Shown piece by piece: positions 1 through 6,204 of a stretch of 8,488 nt of DNA (position 1 is its first letter; each line of letters begins with the position of its first letter). A program made the position numbers and the translations under genes. The notes under the pieces are model-generated. The model searched no databases, was not told the origin of the DNA, and was given only the letters and a program-made list of their open reading frames with translations. Source of the stretch: Bacteroidota bacterium (GTDB lineage Bacteria; Bacteroidota; Bacteroidia; Bacteroidales; SZUA-534); assembly GCA_020047835.1 (NCBI GenBank), contig JAIFNJ010000197.1:1-8488 (forward strand), written 5' to 3'.

Positions 1-713
1 GTTACCATATCATCGATAGCAATAAGTATGAAATAAAACCACCCTGCATATTTTTCCTTTCGCCGGGACAAGCCCATAAACTGGAGCTTTCCAACGATAT
101 TGATGGTTACATTTTTTTATTTACAGCTGATTTTTACTTGTTGAGTGAGGTTAATAAAAACAAGTTGCTGGAATTTCCATTCTTTTTTTCGGTGGAACAA
201 AACAATCCGCCATTACTGCTTAAGCTGCCTACCGACACGTTGTTTTTGGAGAGTTTATTTGTTCGGGGATGCAACGAGGTAAAGCATGTGGGTGATGTAT
301 CGGAAGAAACCATTCGTGCTATACTTGACTTGATATTACAGACCTGCAAAAAACTATATCCTGCCGATATGGTAAGTATGCAAAATACCAAGGGGCATTT
401 AATGGTTAAGAATCTATTGCGGTTGGTAGAGGAAAACTACCAAAAAAACCTTTCTATAAATGAATATGCCAGTATGCTGGTCGTTACGCCCAACCATTTA
501 ACCCAGTTGGTTAAGCAGGTTACGGGGAATACATCAGCCAAACTTATTCAGAACAAAGTGATTCTTGAAGCTAAGCGTCTATTGGTGTATACTGAAATGA
601 CTGCATCTGAAATTGCCGATTTCCTGAATTTTTCCGACCAAAGCTACTTTACCAAGTACTTTAAAAAAGCGTGTGGGGTTTCCCCTTTGCAATACCGCAA
701 AGCTAAGAGATAG
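1..713 (+). CDS. AraC-family transcriptional regulator (5' end outside window)
   Basis: The reading frame is open from the left edge (first full codon at position 3), giving 236 residues, so the true start lies upstream; the TTG at 138 is only an internal codon. The first part looks like the end of an AraC-type cupin sensor domain, with the segment IFFLSPGQAHKLEL resembling the PGQ-x-H motif common in Bacteroidota AraC proteins. The last roughly 100 residues form the paired helix-turn-helix DNA-binding domain: NEYASMLVVTPNHLTQLVKQ for the first helix pair, then EIADFLNFSDQSYFTKYFKK and GVSPLQYRK for the conserved second half. It probably binds DNA as a ligand-responsive activator. The ligand and targets cannot be told from this window, and the divergent strand and 4 kb distance argue against it controlling the arabinose operon. 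The stop codon at 711-713 overlaps the first base of a REP-like repeat. Family assignment is secure; function is not. Confidence 0.93.
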   Translation, partial: YHIIDSNKYEIKPPCIFFLSPGQAHKLELSNDIDGYIFLFTADFYLLSEVNKNKLLEFPFFFSVEQNNPPLLLKLPTDTLFLESLFVRGCNEVKHVGDVSEETIRAILDLILQTCKKLYPADMVSMQNTKGHLMVKNLLRLVEENYQKNLSINEYASMLVVTPNHLTQLVKQVTGNTSAKLIQNKVILEAKRLLVYTEMTASEIADFLNFSDQSYFTKYFKKACGVSPLQYRKAKR

Positions 714-730
714 GACAGCGAACAGCTTCG
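713..730 (+). repeat. Degenerate REP-like repeat overlapping the AraC-regulator stop
   Basis: This stretch starts GGACAGCGAA exactly like the next copy at 731. It then loses the perfect stem, leaving only a short CGAA/TTCG pairing around CAGC. Its first G is the last base of the regulator's TAG stop codon. It is best read as a decayed copy in tandem with the intact one. Confidence 0.5.
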
Positions 731-754
731 GGACAGCGAAGCGCCTGCTTCGCT
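731..754 (+). repeat. REP-like hairpin, plus orientation (upstream copy)
   Basis: A GGAC head (731-734) is followed by a perfect 8-bp stem, AGCGAAGC (735-742) and GCTTCGCT (747-754), around the loop GCCT (743-746). Head, stem and loop are identical to the internal copy at 1324-1347 except for one loop base. TATTTTGTG follows, so the hairpin could also act as a weak terminator for the upstream regulator, but the T run is poor. Confidence 0.8.
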
Positions 755-811
755 TATTTTGTGTAACAAACGATGTGAGTTCAAAAAAAACACCGTAACT
801 TTTTGCGAAAA

Positions 812-1540
812 ATGATCGGCAATACATCAAAAGAGGAATATCGACGCAACCTACCACATATTCAACCCCAAGATGCAATGTTTTTTATTACATTCCGTCT
901 TTATGATTCTATTCCATTAGCAAAATTGGATGATCTAAAAACCACTTACCTGAACACCAATACAACCGATATTTCAGGACTGCCCATTAAACAGTTAAAG
1001 CAAAATCAGCAGGAAGAATATTTTATGGCTCTCGATGATTTTTTGAATACCAATCAGAAAGGTCCCTATTATTTGGCAAAACCCGAAATCGCAAATTTAG
1101 TCTACGATTCCATAACTTATAGAGATGTAAAAGAATACAAATTAGTTTGCTTTTGCATTATGAGCAACCATGTACACATGGTTATTTATAAACTGGCTAA
1201 ACCCCTTGATACAATTTTGAAAGAATTGAAATCGTTCACTGGTAAAGAGGCTTTGAAAATCTTGAGAGACAGCGGACAGTCTCGTTTGGTACAATCCTCG
1301 CAGCAGGCGCTGCAAGTTCCATTGGACAGCGAAGCGTCTGCTTCGCTTAAATCCTCGGAGCAGGTGCTCCGAGTTCCCACAAAATTCTGGCAACCCGAAT
1401 CATTCGACCGAATTATTAGAGATAGAAATGATATGGCTGAAAAAATATATTATACCTTGAATAATCCTGTCAAAGCTGGTTTGGTAAGCGTTTGGAATAA
1501 ATGGCAATGGAGTTTTTGCCGACTTGAGTTCATGGAATAG
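812..1540 (+). CDS. REP-associated tyrosine transposase (RAYT, HUH superfamily)
   Basis: A 242-residue single-domain transposase related to IS200/IS605 TnpA and E. coli TnpA-REP, which nicks single-stranded REP palindromes. The N-terminal RRNLPHIQP and FITFRLYDSIP segments are typical of the family. The metal-binding HUH motif is H120-V121-H122 in FCIMSNHVHMVIY. The segment KIYYTLNNPVKAGLV carries the probable catalytic tyrosine, Y214, by alignment with Y115 of the E. coli protein. All core motifs are present, so the enzyme looks intact. The ATG at 812 is preferred over the TTG at 803; an in-frame TGA at 776-778 limits any further extension. Residues about 161-189 are low-complexity (SSQQALQVP and SSEQVLRVP, separated by LDSEASASLK). 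They are encoded by three REP-like hairpins lying in frame between the HUH half and the tyrosine helix. The gene sits alone between the AraC regulator and ilvC and is unlikely to share their function. Confidence 0.9.
   Translation: MIGNTSKEEYRRNLPHIQPQDAMFFITFRLYDSIPLAKLDDLKTTYLNTNTTDISGLPIKQLKQNQQEEYFMALDDFLNTNQKGPYYLAKPEIANLVYDSITYRDVKEYKLVCFCIMSNHVHMVIYKLAKPLDTILKELKSFTGKEALKILRDSGQSRLVQSSQQALQVPLDSEASASLKSSEQVLRVPTKFWQPESFDRIIRDRNDMAEKIYYTLNNPVKAGLVSVWNKWQWSFCRLEFME
1297..1320 (-). repeat. REP-like hairpin inside the RAYT gene (copy 1)
   Basis: On the plus strand it has arms CTCGCAGC (1297-1304) and GCTGCAAG (1309-1316), loop AGGC, and TTCC at 1317-1320. Read on the minus strand this is a GGAA head plus hairpin. 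Seven of eight stem positions pair, with one C/A mismatch. It belongs to a 27-nt direct repeat (1294-1320 and 1351-1377) that differs at four positions, two of which change together to keep a base pair. Confidence 0.75.
1324..1347 (+). repeat. REP-like hairpin inside the RAYT gene (copy 2)
   Basis: A GGAC head (1324-1327) precedes a perfect 8-bp stem, AGCGAAGC (1328-1335) and GCTTCGCT (1340-1347), with loop GTCT. It is nearly identical to the intact copy upstream of the gene (731-754), differing by one loop base. It encodes about LDSEASASL of the transposase. It is oriented opposite to its two neighbours, giving a BIME-like alternating cluster. Confidence 0.8.
1354..1377 (-). repeat. REP-like hairpin inside the RAYT gene (copy 3)
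   Basis: A perfect 8-bp stem, CTCGGAGC (1354-1361) and GCTCCGAG (1366-1373), surrounds the loop AGGT, followed by TTCC (1374-1377). On the minus strand this is a GGAA-headed hairpin. It lies 57 nt (19 codons) after copy 1 in the same orientation and keeps the reading frame, so both copies encode a similar SSxQxLxVP peptide. Confidence 0.8.
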
Positions 1541-1546
1541 TAAAAT

Positions 1547-1590
1547 CTCGCAGCAGCTGACCTCGATTATTTTGGGGCACTTCAAGTTCC
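1547..1590 (-). repeat. Disrupted REP-like repeat downstream of RAYT
   Basis: It begins CTCGCAGCAG (1547-1556) and ends CAAGTTCC (1583-1590), matching the two ends of internal copy 1. The middle is 26 nt of unrelated sequence instead of 6 nt, so the hairpin is lost or has an expanded loop. It starts 6 nt after the transposase stop codon and forms the right boundary of the repeat cluster. Confidence 0.45.
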
Positions 1591-1757
1591 AATATATTGG
1601 CTATGCAAATCCCAATCCATGAAAAGTACCTAAATTACCTTGTTTTTTAACAATAGGGTATTAAGATTTGTTGTTACTTTGTATCATGCAGTTATAGCTA
1701 ATTATTGGCATCTGCAAAAGCATTAAAGTAGAAGTAATAATAAATACAGATTGAAAA

Positions 1758-3233
1758 ATGGCAAATTATTTTAATTCACTTCCATTGCGTGAACAGTTAA
1801 ATCAGCTGGGGGTTTGCGAATTTATGGATGCTTCAGAATTCGCTGATGGCGTAAAAGCATTGCTTGGAAAGAAGATAGTAATTGTTGGATGTGGAGCTCA
1901 AGGGTTAAACCAAGGGCTGAACATGCGCGATTCAGGGCTTGATATTTCTTATACGTTAAGAGCTGAGGCCATTAAAGAGAAACGCCAATCGTATAAAAAT
2001 GCGGCCGATAACAAATTCAAAGTGGGTACTTACGAAGAGATGTTGCCTACCGCCGATTTGGTAATCAACTTAACTCCTGATAAACAGCATTCCAGCGTCA
2101 TTAAAGCCATTATGCCTTTGATGAAAAAAGATGCTACCCTTTCCTATTCTCACGGTTTTAATATTGTTGAAGAAGGAATGCAAATCCGTAAGGACCTTAC
2201 CGTTATTATGGTGGCTCCTAAATCGCCGGGTTCCGAAGTACGCGAAGAGTACAAACGCGGATTTGGGGTACCTACCTTAATTGCCGTGCATCCCGAAAAC
2301 GACCCACATGGCGTTGGATTTGAGCAGGCAAAAGCTTATGCCGCCGCAACCGGTGGACACCGGGCTGGCGTGTTGAAATCGTCTTTTGTGGCTGAGGTTA
2401 AGTCTGATTTAATGGGTGAACAAACCATTCTTTGTGGATTGTTGCAAACCGGTTCCATCCTGTGCTTCAATAAAATGGTTGAAAAGGGCATCGACAAAGG
2501 ATATGCTTCCAAACTGGTTCAATACGGCTGGGAAACAATTACCGAAGCCTTGAAACACGGCGGTATCACCAATATGATGGACCGCCTTTCGAACCCGGCA
2601 AAAGTTAAAGCGTTCCAATTGGCCGAAGAGATGAAAACCATTATGCGTCCTTTGTTCCAAAAGCACATGGATGACATCATGAGCGGTCATTTTTCAAAAA
2701 CCATGATGGAAGACTGGGCCAACGACGACAAGAACCTGTTAACCTGGCGTGCCGCTACCGGAGAAACCGCTTTTGAGAAGACTCCCGCTGGAAACGTTGA
2801 AATTTCAGAACAAGAGTATTTTGACAACGGGGTGTTGATGGTAGCTTTTGTAAAATCGGGTGTGGAACTGGCCTTCGAAACCATGACCGAAGCCGGTATT
2901 ATCGACGAGTCGGCTTACTACGAATCGTTGCACGAAACTCCGCTTATTGCCAATACCATTGCCCGTAAGAAGTTGTTTGAAATGAACCGTGTTATTTCCG
3001 ACACCGCCGAATATGGCTGTTACCTGTTCGACCATGCCTGCAAGCCGTTGTTGGCCGATTTTATGAAAAAGATTGATACCGATGTTATTGGTAAAAACTT
3101 TATGGTAGGAAAGAACAACCATGTGGATAACAAACAGTTGATTGCCGTTAACGACATCATCCGCAACCACCCGGTTGAAATAGTGGGCGAAGAGCTCCGC
3201 GAGGCCATGACCGCCATGGAAGCGATTATCTAG
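1758..3233 (+). CDS. ilvC: Ketol-acid reductoisomerase, class II (NADPH, Mg2+)
   Basis: This cytoplasmic enzyme converts 2-acetolactate and 2-aceto-2-hydroxybutyrate to the dihydroxy acids of valine/leucine and isoleucine synthesis by alkyl migration and NADPH reduction. The 491 residues equal the E. coli IlvC length, and the start MANYFNSLPLREQL matches the E. coli start. The Rossmann loop is GCGAQG (44-49), with cofactor-contact residues R68, R76 and S78. Catalytic H132 and K155 are present, the Mg2+ ligands D217 and E221 lie in KSDLMGEQT, and the C-terminal ESAYYESLHE holds the E389/E393 pair. The duplicated C-terminal knotted domain marks the long class II form. A 217-nt noncoding region precedes it, with no recognisable leader peptide or attenuator and no clear Shine-Dalgarno sequence. 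It is the only branched-chain amino acid gene here, so it seems monocistronic, and a terminator lies 24 nt after the stop. Confidence 0.98.
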   Translation: MANYFNSLPLREQLNQLGVCEFMDASEFADGVKALLGKKIVIVGCGAQGLNQGLNMRDSGLDISYTLRAEAIKEKRQSYKNAADNKFKVGTYEEMLPTADLVINLTPDKQHSSVIKAIMPLMKKDATLSYSHGFNIVEEGMQIRKDLTVIMVAPKSPGSEVREEYKRGFGVPTLIAVHPENDPHGVGFEQAKAYAAATGGHRAGVLKSSFVAEVKSDLMGEQTILCGLLQTGSILCFNKMVEKGIDKGYASKLVQYGWETITEALKHGGITNMMDRLSNPAKVKAFQLAEEMKTIMRPLFQKHMDDIMSGHFSKTMMEDWANDDKNLLTWRAATGETAFEKTPAGNVEISEQEYFDNGVLMVAFVKSGVELAFETMTEAGIIDESAYYESLHETPLIANTIARKKLFEMNRVISDTAEYGCYLFDHACKPLLADFMKKIDTDVIGKNFMVGKNNHVDNKQLIAVNDIIRNHPVEIVGEELREAMTAMEAII

Positions 3234-3257
3234 AATAAAAATTTAGAATATAAATTC

Positions 3258-3287
3258 AAAAAGCCACCTCATTTTGGGTGGCTTTTT
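3258..3287 (+). terminator. Intrinsic terminator after ilvC, probably bidirectional
   Basis: An 11-bp perfect inverted repeat has arms AAAAAGCCACC (3258-3268) and GGTGGCTTTTT (3277-3287) around an 8-nt loop. The GC-rich core is followed by T's in the plus direction. Its mirror also ends in T's for transcripts arriving from the mutarotase gene on the minus strand, so it can separate the two convergent units. The remaining sequence to 3399 shows nothing recognisable. Confidence 0.88.
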
Positions 3288-3399
3288 GGTTTTAGAACTT
3301 TAATGAAATGAATCACTTGAATCCAGCAAGACTATTGATATTTAAACCTTTCAAGCTTTTGCCTCAATTATCAATGCGATATTTAAATTGCGCAAAAAA

Positions 3400-4536
3400 T
3401 TATTCTGTATAAAATTTTAATACACTCTTATGATAATATTTTTCACCGGGATTTAACACGGTGGAAGGAAAGTTAGCCCGGTTTGGACTATCGGGAAAAT
3501 GCTGTGGTTCCAAGGCTACCGCACTCCGGTATTGGTATTTCTGTCCCGATTTTCCGGTTACCGTTCCATCCATAAAGTTTCCGCAATAAAACTGCATGCC
3601 CGGTTCGGTGGTGTAGATTTCCATTACCCGGCCGGTAGTTGCTTCGCTAAGTTTTAGAGCCAATGCCAATTCACCCGCGGTTTTATCCAATACCCAGTTG
3701 TGGTCGTAACCTAATCCATACGTTAGTTGCTGATTCTGATTCTTTATTTCTTTACCAATCATTTTGCCAGCCCTAAAATCAAAAGGGGTATTTTCAACCG
3801 ATGCAATTTCGCCCGTTGGAATCAACGTAGAGTCAACCGGAATATAAAAACTAGCCATCATTTGTAAGGTGTGATCCAGAATGGTGGTATCGCCATCGCC
3901 CCTCAAGTTATAGTATGTATGGTTGGTTAAATTTACGATGGTTGGTTTGGTGGTGGTAGCTTCGTAAACCATGGAAAGCTCATTGTTTTCCGATAATTCG
4001 TACACTACTTTAACCGTCAATTCCCCAGGATACCCTTCTTCCATATCGGGCGAAATATAATTCATTACCAACTTGTTTCCTTCTTGTTCGGCATCCCACA
4101 CTTTGCGGTTAAAACCATCAGGACCACCATGCAGAGAGTTTGGTGGATTGTTAATGGCCAGCGTGTAATTATCACCGTTTAAGCTGAATTTACCTTTACA
4201 TATCCTGTTTCCGAACCGGCCAATAATACCACTCTGGTTCATTATATCTTTTGTATATTCATCCACGGTACTATAACCCATTGCCACATCGGCAAGTTTT
4301 CCGTCTTTATCGGGTGTTACTATGGAAACAATACGACCCCCATAATTGGTAATTTGAACCTGTATGCCGTTTTGATTTTTTAGGGTAAATAATGTTACTT
4401 GTTTTCCATCGATTACTTTGGTGAAGCTATCGGGATTTACCCCAAGTGTTGCCGTTTTATCGGCCGATGCGGGTTTTTGATTGCATGAATAAAGGGCAAC
4501 TGAACCCAATAATAAAGCTAGTGCAACTAATTTCAT
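3400..4536 (-). CDS. galM: Exported lipoprotein aldose 1-epimerase (mutarotase)
   Basis: It interconverts alpha and beta anomers of aldoses, here most likely L-arabinose. The 378-residue product begins with a lipoprotein signal, MKLVALALLLGSVALYSC, with lipobox cysteine C18 followed by N19. It should therefore be lipid-anchored outside the cytoplasm, unlike cytoplasmic E. coli GalM. The galactose mutarotase fold follows from about residue 40. Motifs are GRFGNRI (106-112), NSLHGG with H136, LTNHTYYNL with H206, YDHNW with D278, and ALEPQHFPDSPN with E343, the likely catalytic glutamate. The start codon lies 7 nt after the araB stop, which suggests translational coupling and membership of the arabinose operon. 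An exported mutarotase next to the symporter gene would supply the anomer preferred for uptake. The name galM reflects the family; the role in arabinose use is inferred from context. Confidence 0.95.
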   Translation of the reverse strand: MKLVALALLLGSVALYSCNQKPASADKTATLGVNPDSFTKVIDGKQVTLFTLKNQNGIQVQITNYGGRIVSIVTPDKDGKLADVAMGYSTVDEYTKDIMNQSGIIGRFGNRICKGKFSLNGDNYTLAINNPPNSLHGGPDGFNRKVWDAEQEGNKLVMNYISPDMEEGYPGELTVKVVYELSENNELSMVYEATTTKPTIVNLTNHTYYNLRGDGDTTILDHTLQMMASFYIPVDSTLIPTGEIASVENTPFDFRAGKMIGKEIKNQNQQLTYGLGYDHNWVLDKTAGELALALKLSEATTGRVMEIYTTEPGMQFYCGNFMDGTVTGKSGQKYQYRSAVALEPQHFPDSPNRANFPSTVLNPGEKYYHKSVLKFYTE

Positions 4537-4543
4537 AGGTATT

Positions 4544-6181
4544 TTATTTAAGTGAATGGTTTACAAATTCTCCAAGTTTATGGTATTTTTCGTACAAAGC
4601 CAAATATTGTTTGTGGATTTCTAGTTGGGGAAAATATGTTTTTTCGAATCCCTGCCCCATTGCTTTCTGGGCCTCTCCTACGGTTGGGTAGACCCCGGCT
4701 GCAACCGATGCAAACATGGCTGCTCCCAAAGCAACACATTGCTCCGAGCGGGCAATTTTTATAGGCATTCCCATTACATCGGCCAAGGTTTGCATTACAA
4801 AGTCCGATTTTTTTGCCACTCCACCAATGGCCAATATTCCATCAACGTTTACCCCGTTTTGCACAAACCTATCAACAATAGCTTTGGACCCGTAAGCAGT
4901 GGCTTCAACCAAAGCCCTGAAAATATGCGGTGCCGATGAACCCAGATTCAATCCGGTAATGGTTCCAGTTAAGTTCTGGTCGGCATCAGGGGTACGTCGT
5001 CCATTGAGCCAGTCGGTAGCCAAAATGGTTGATTCTTCCATAGGTATTTTTGCTGCCTCTTCGGCCAGGGCGGGAATAATTTTATCCTCTATCTTTTTTG
5101 CCAGCTCTTTATCATCTATAAATTGAAGCGACCAGGCCAAAACGTTTTTAAACCAGGCATAAACATCGCCAAAGGCCGATTGCCCGGCTTCCAAACCTAC
5201 CATCCCCGGTATTACGGAACCATCTACCTGTCCGCAGATTCCCGGAATAAGCTTATTCCCTATCTCATTTTCAGGCGACACAATAATATCGCATGTTGAT
5301 GTTCCCATGATGCGGACTAAGGTATTGGCAACAATCTCAGCTCCCACGGCTCCCATGTGAGCATCAAAAGCACTAACACCAACAACCACTTTTTCTGAAA
5401 GCCCCAATTTTTTAGCCCATTCGGGTGTTAGGGTTCCAAAGACTTCGTTGCTGGTATAAGTTTCTTCGAACAGATGGCTGCGCATGCCTTTTAGTTCCGG
5501 GCCTAATGCTACCAGAAATTCTTCGGATGGCAAGCCTTTCCAATCGGGATGCCACAAGGCTTTGTGCCCTGCGGCGCAGCGACTTCGCTTGATTTCGTGT
5601 AAGCGGGTTTTCCCGGTTAAAACGGCGGGTAACCAATCGCAATATTCTACCCATGAAACGGCTGCTTTTTTAATTGCCGCATCTTTCCGCAATACATGTA
5701 GCACTTTGGCCCATACCCATTCCGATGAATAGATGCCCCCTTCGTATTTTGTAAAATCCACTTCCCATTTACGTGCCAGTTCGTTTATTTCATCGGCTTC
5801 TTTCACCGCAGTGTGGTCTTTCCACAAAATGAACATAGCATTTGGGTTTTCAGCAAATTCGGGGAGCATAGCCAGCGGGGTTCCGTTGCCATCGGTTAAA
5901 GCGGGTGTACTTCCTGTGGTATCAAAGGAAATTCCAACTATGTTTTGGGCAACTGAAGGATCGCATTTCGATAGAGCTTCTTTAATAGATGCTTCCATCA
6001 CCTCCAAATAATCTTTCGGGTGCTGGCGGTATTGGTTCCGGGCCGGATCACAATAGTTACCTGACATCCAGCGTGGGTAATATTTAACCGATGTAGCTAA
6101 TTCATTCCCATTGCTTGTATCAACTATCAATGCGCGGCATGAATCGGTACCATAGTCAACGCCAATTACGTATTTATTCAT
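4544..6181 (-). CDS. araB: L-ribulokinase (FGGY family), in frame with broken araD
   Basis: It phosphorylates L-ribulose to L-ribulose 5-phosphate with ATP in the cytoplasm. Counted from its own ATG the product is 545 residues, a normal ribulokinase length. The N-terminal phosphate-binding segment is IGVDYGTDSCRALIVD (6-21), followed by SFDTTGSTP (85-93) and FILWKDH (117-123). The ribulokinase signature KRSRCAAGHKALWH spans 198-211. D273 in SAFDAHMGAVG is the likely catalytic base. MGTSTCD (292-298), the GLEAGQSAFGD segment and the adenosine-binding AIGGVAKKSD (451-460) complete the ATPase core, so the kinase appears intact. The ATG at 6181 is chosen because the family N-terminus begins there and an A-rich stretch precedes it. 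A frameshift in the upstream araD removes the separating stop, so the open frame continues to 6826 and predicts a 760-residue AraD'-AraB fusion. galM follows after 7 nt. Confidence 0.95.
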   Translation of the reverse strand: MNKYVIGVDYGTDSCRALIVDTSNGNELATSVKYYPRWMSGNYCDPARNQYRQHPKDYLEVMEASIKEALSKCDPSVAQNIVGISFDTTGSTPALTDGNGTPLAMLPEFAENPNAMFILWKDHTAVKEADEINELARKWEVDFTKYEGGIYSSEWVWAKVLHVLRKDAAIKKAAVSWVEYCDWLPAVLTGKTRLHEIKRSRCAAGHKALWHPDWKGLPSEEFLVALGPELKGMRSHLFEETYTSNEVFGTLTPEWAKKLGLSEKVVVGVSAFDAHMGAVGAEIVANTLVRIMGTSTCDIIVSPENEIGNKLIPGICGQVDGSVIPGMVGLEAGQSAFGDVYAWFKNVLAWSLQFIDDKELAKKIEDKIIPALAEEAAKIPMEESTILATDWLNGRRTPDADQNLTGTITGLNLGSSAPHIFRALVEATAYGSKAIVDRFVQNGVNVDGILAIGGVAKKSDFVMQTLADVMGMPIKIARSEQCVALGAAMFASVAAGVYPTVGEAQKAMGQGFEKTYFPQLEIHKQYLALYEKYHKLGEFVNHSLK

Positions 6182-6204
6182 GTTGTTTTTTTTAAGAATC
6201 TGTT

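Larger units (their letters stand above)
713..1590 (+). mobile_element. RAYT transposase with flanking and internal REP-like hairpins
   Basis: A single-domain HUH transposase gene is bracketed by copies of one hairpin repeat. Two GGAC-headed copies lie on the left (713-730, degenerate, and 731-754). One copy in opposite orientation, disrupted, ends with TTCC at 1590 on the right. Outward-facing GGA/TCC heads on both sides match the known REP-RAYT-REP layout, in which the transposase is associated with the palindromes around it. Three further copies lie within the gene. The boundaries are inferred from the outermost recognisable repeats; no target-site duplication is expected for this class and none was identified. 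Confidence 0.6.

Noticed and set aside
1..713. AraC-family gene as the regulator of the arabinose operon.
   Set aside because: It is about 3 kb from the nearest arabinose gene, with unrelated genes between, and Bacteroides arabinose loci are known to use a Nudix-related regulator instead; nothing here links the two.
731..762. REP hairpin as a dedicated intrinsic terminator for the AraC-family gene.
   Set aside because: The following TATTTTGTG is a weak T run and the same hairpin occurs inside a coding sequence, so it is better explained as a repeat.
1667..1707. Possible Bacteroidota promoter (TTTG and TAnnTTTG-like TTACTTTG) upstream of ilvC.
   Set aside because: No pair of boxes has both good sequence and the expected 19-21 nt spacing, so it cannot be called.
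2805..3170. A 121-codon open frame on the minus strand within ilvC, and similar long antisense frames in araB.
   Set aside because: These are shadows of strongly conserved genes on the opposite strand and show no recognisable protein features.
4742..4750. GCTCCGAGC near the 3' part of araB, matching one arm of the internal REP hairpin.
   Set aside because: It is only a half-stem without the partner arm, within the conserved kinase motif SEQCVALGAA.
5583..5602. Stretch CTTCGCTTGATTTCGTGTAA resembling the sequence after the REP copy at 747-766.
   Set aside because: It encodes part of the conserved ribulokinase segment HEIKRSRCAAG on the other strand and lacks the GGAM head and 8-bp stem, so the likeness is probably chance.
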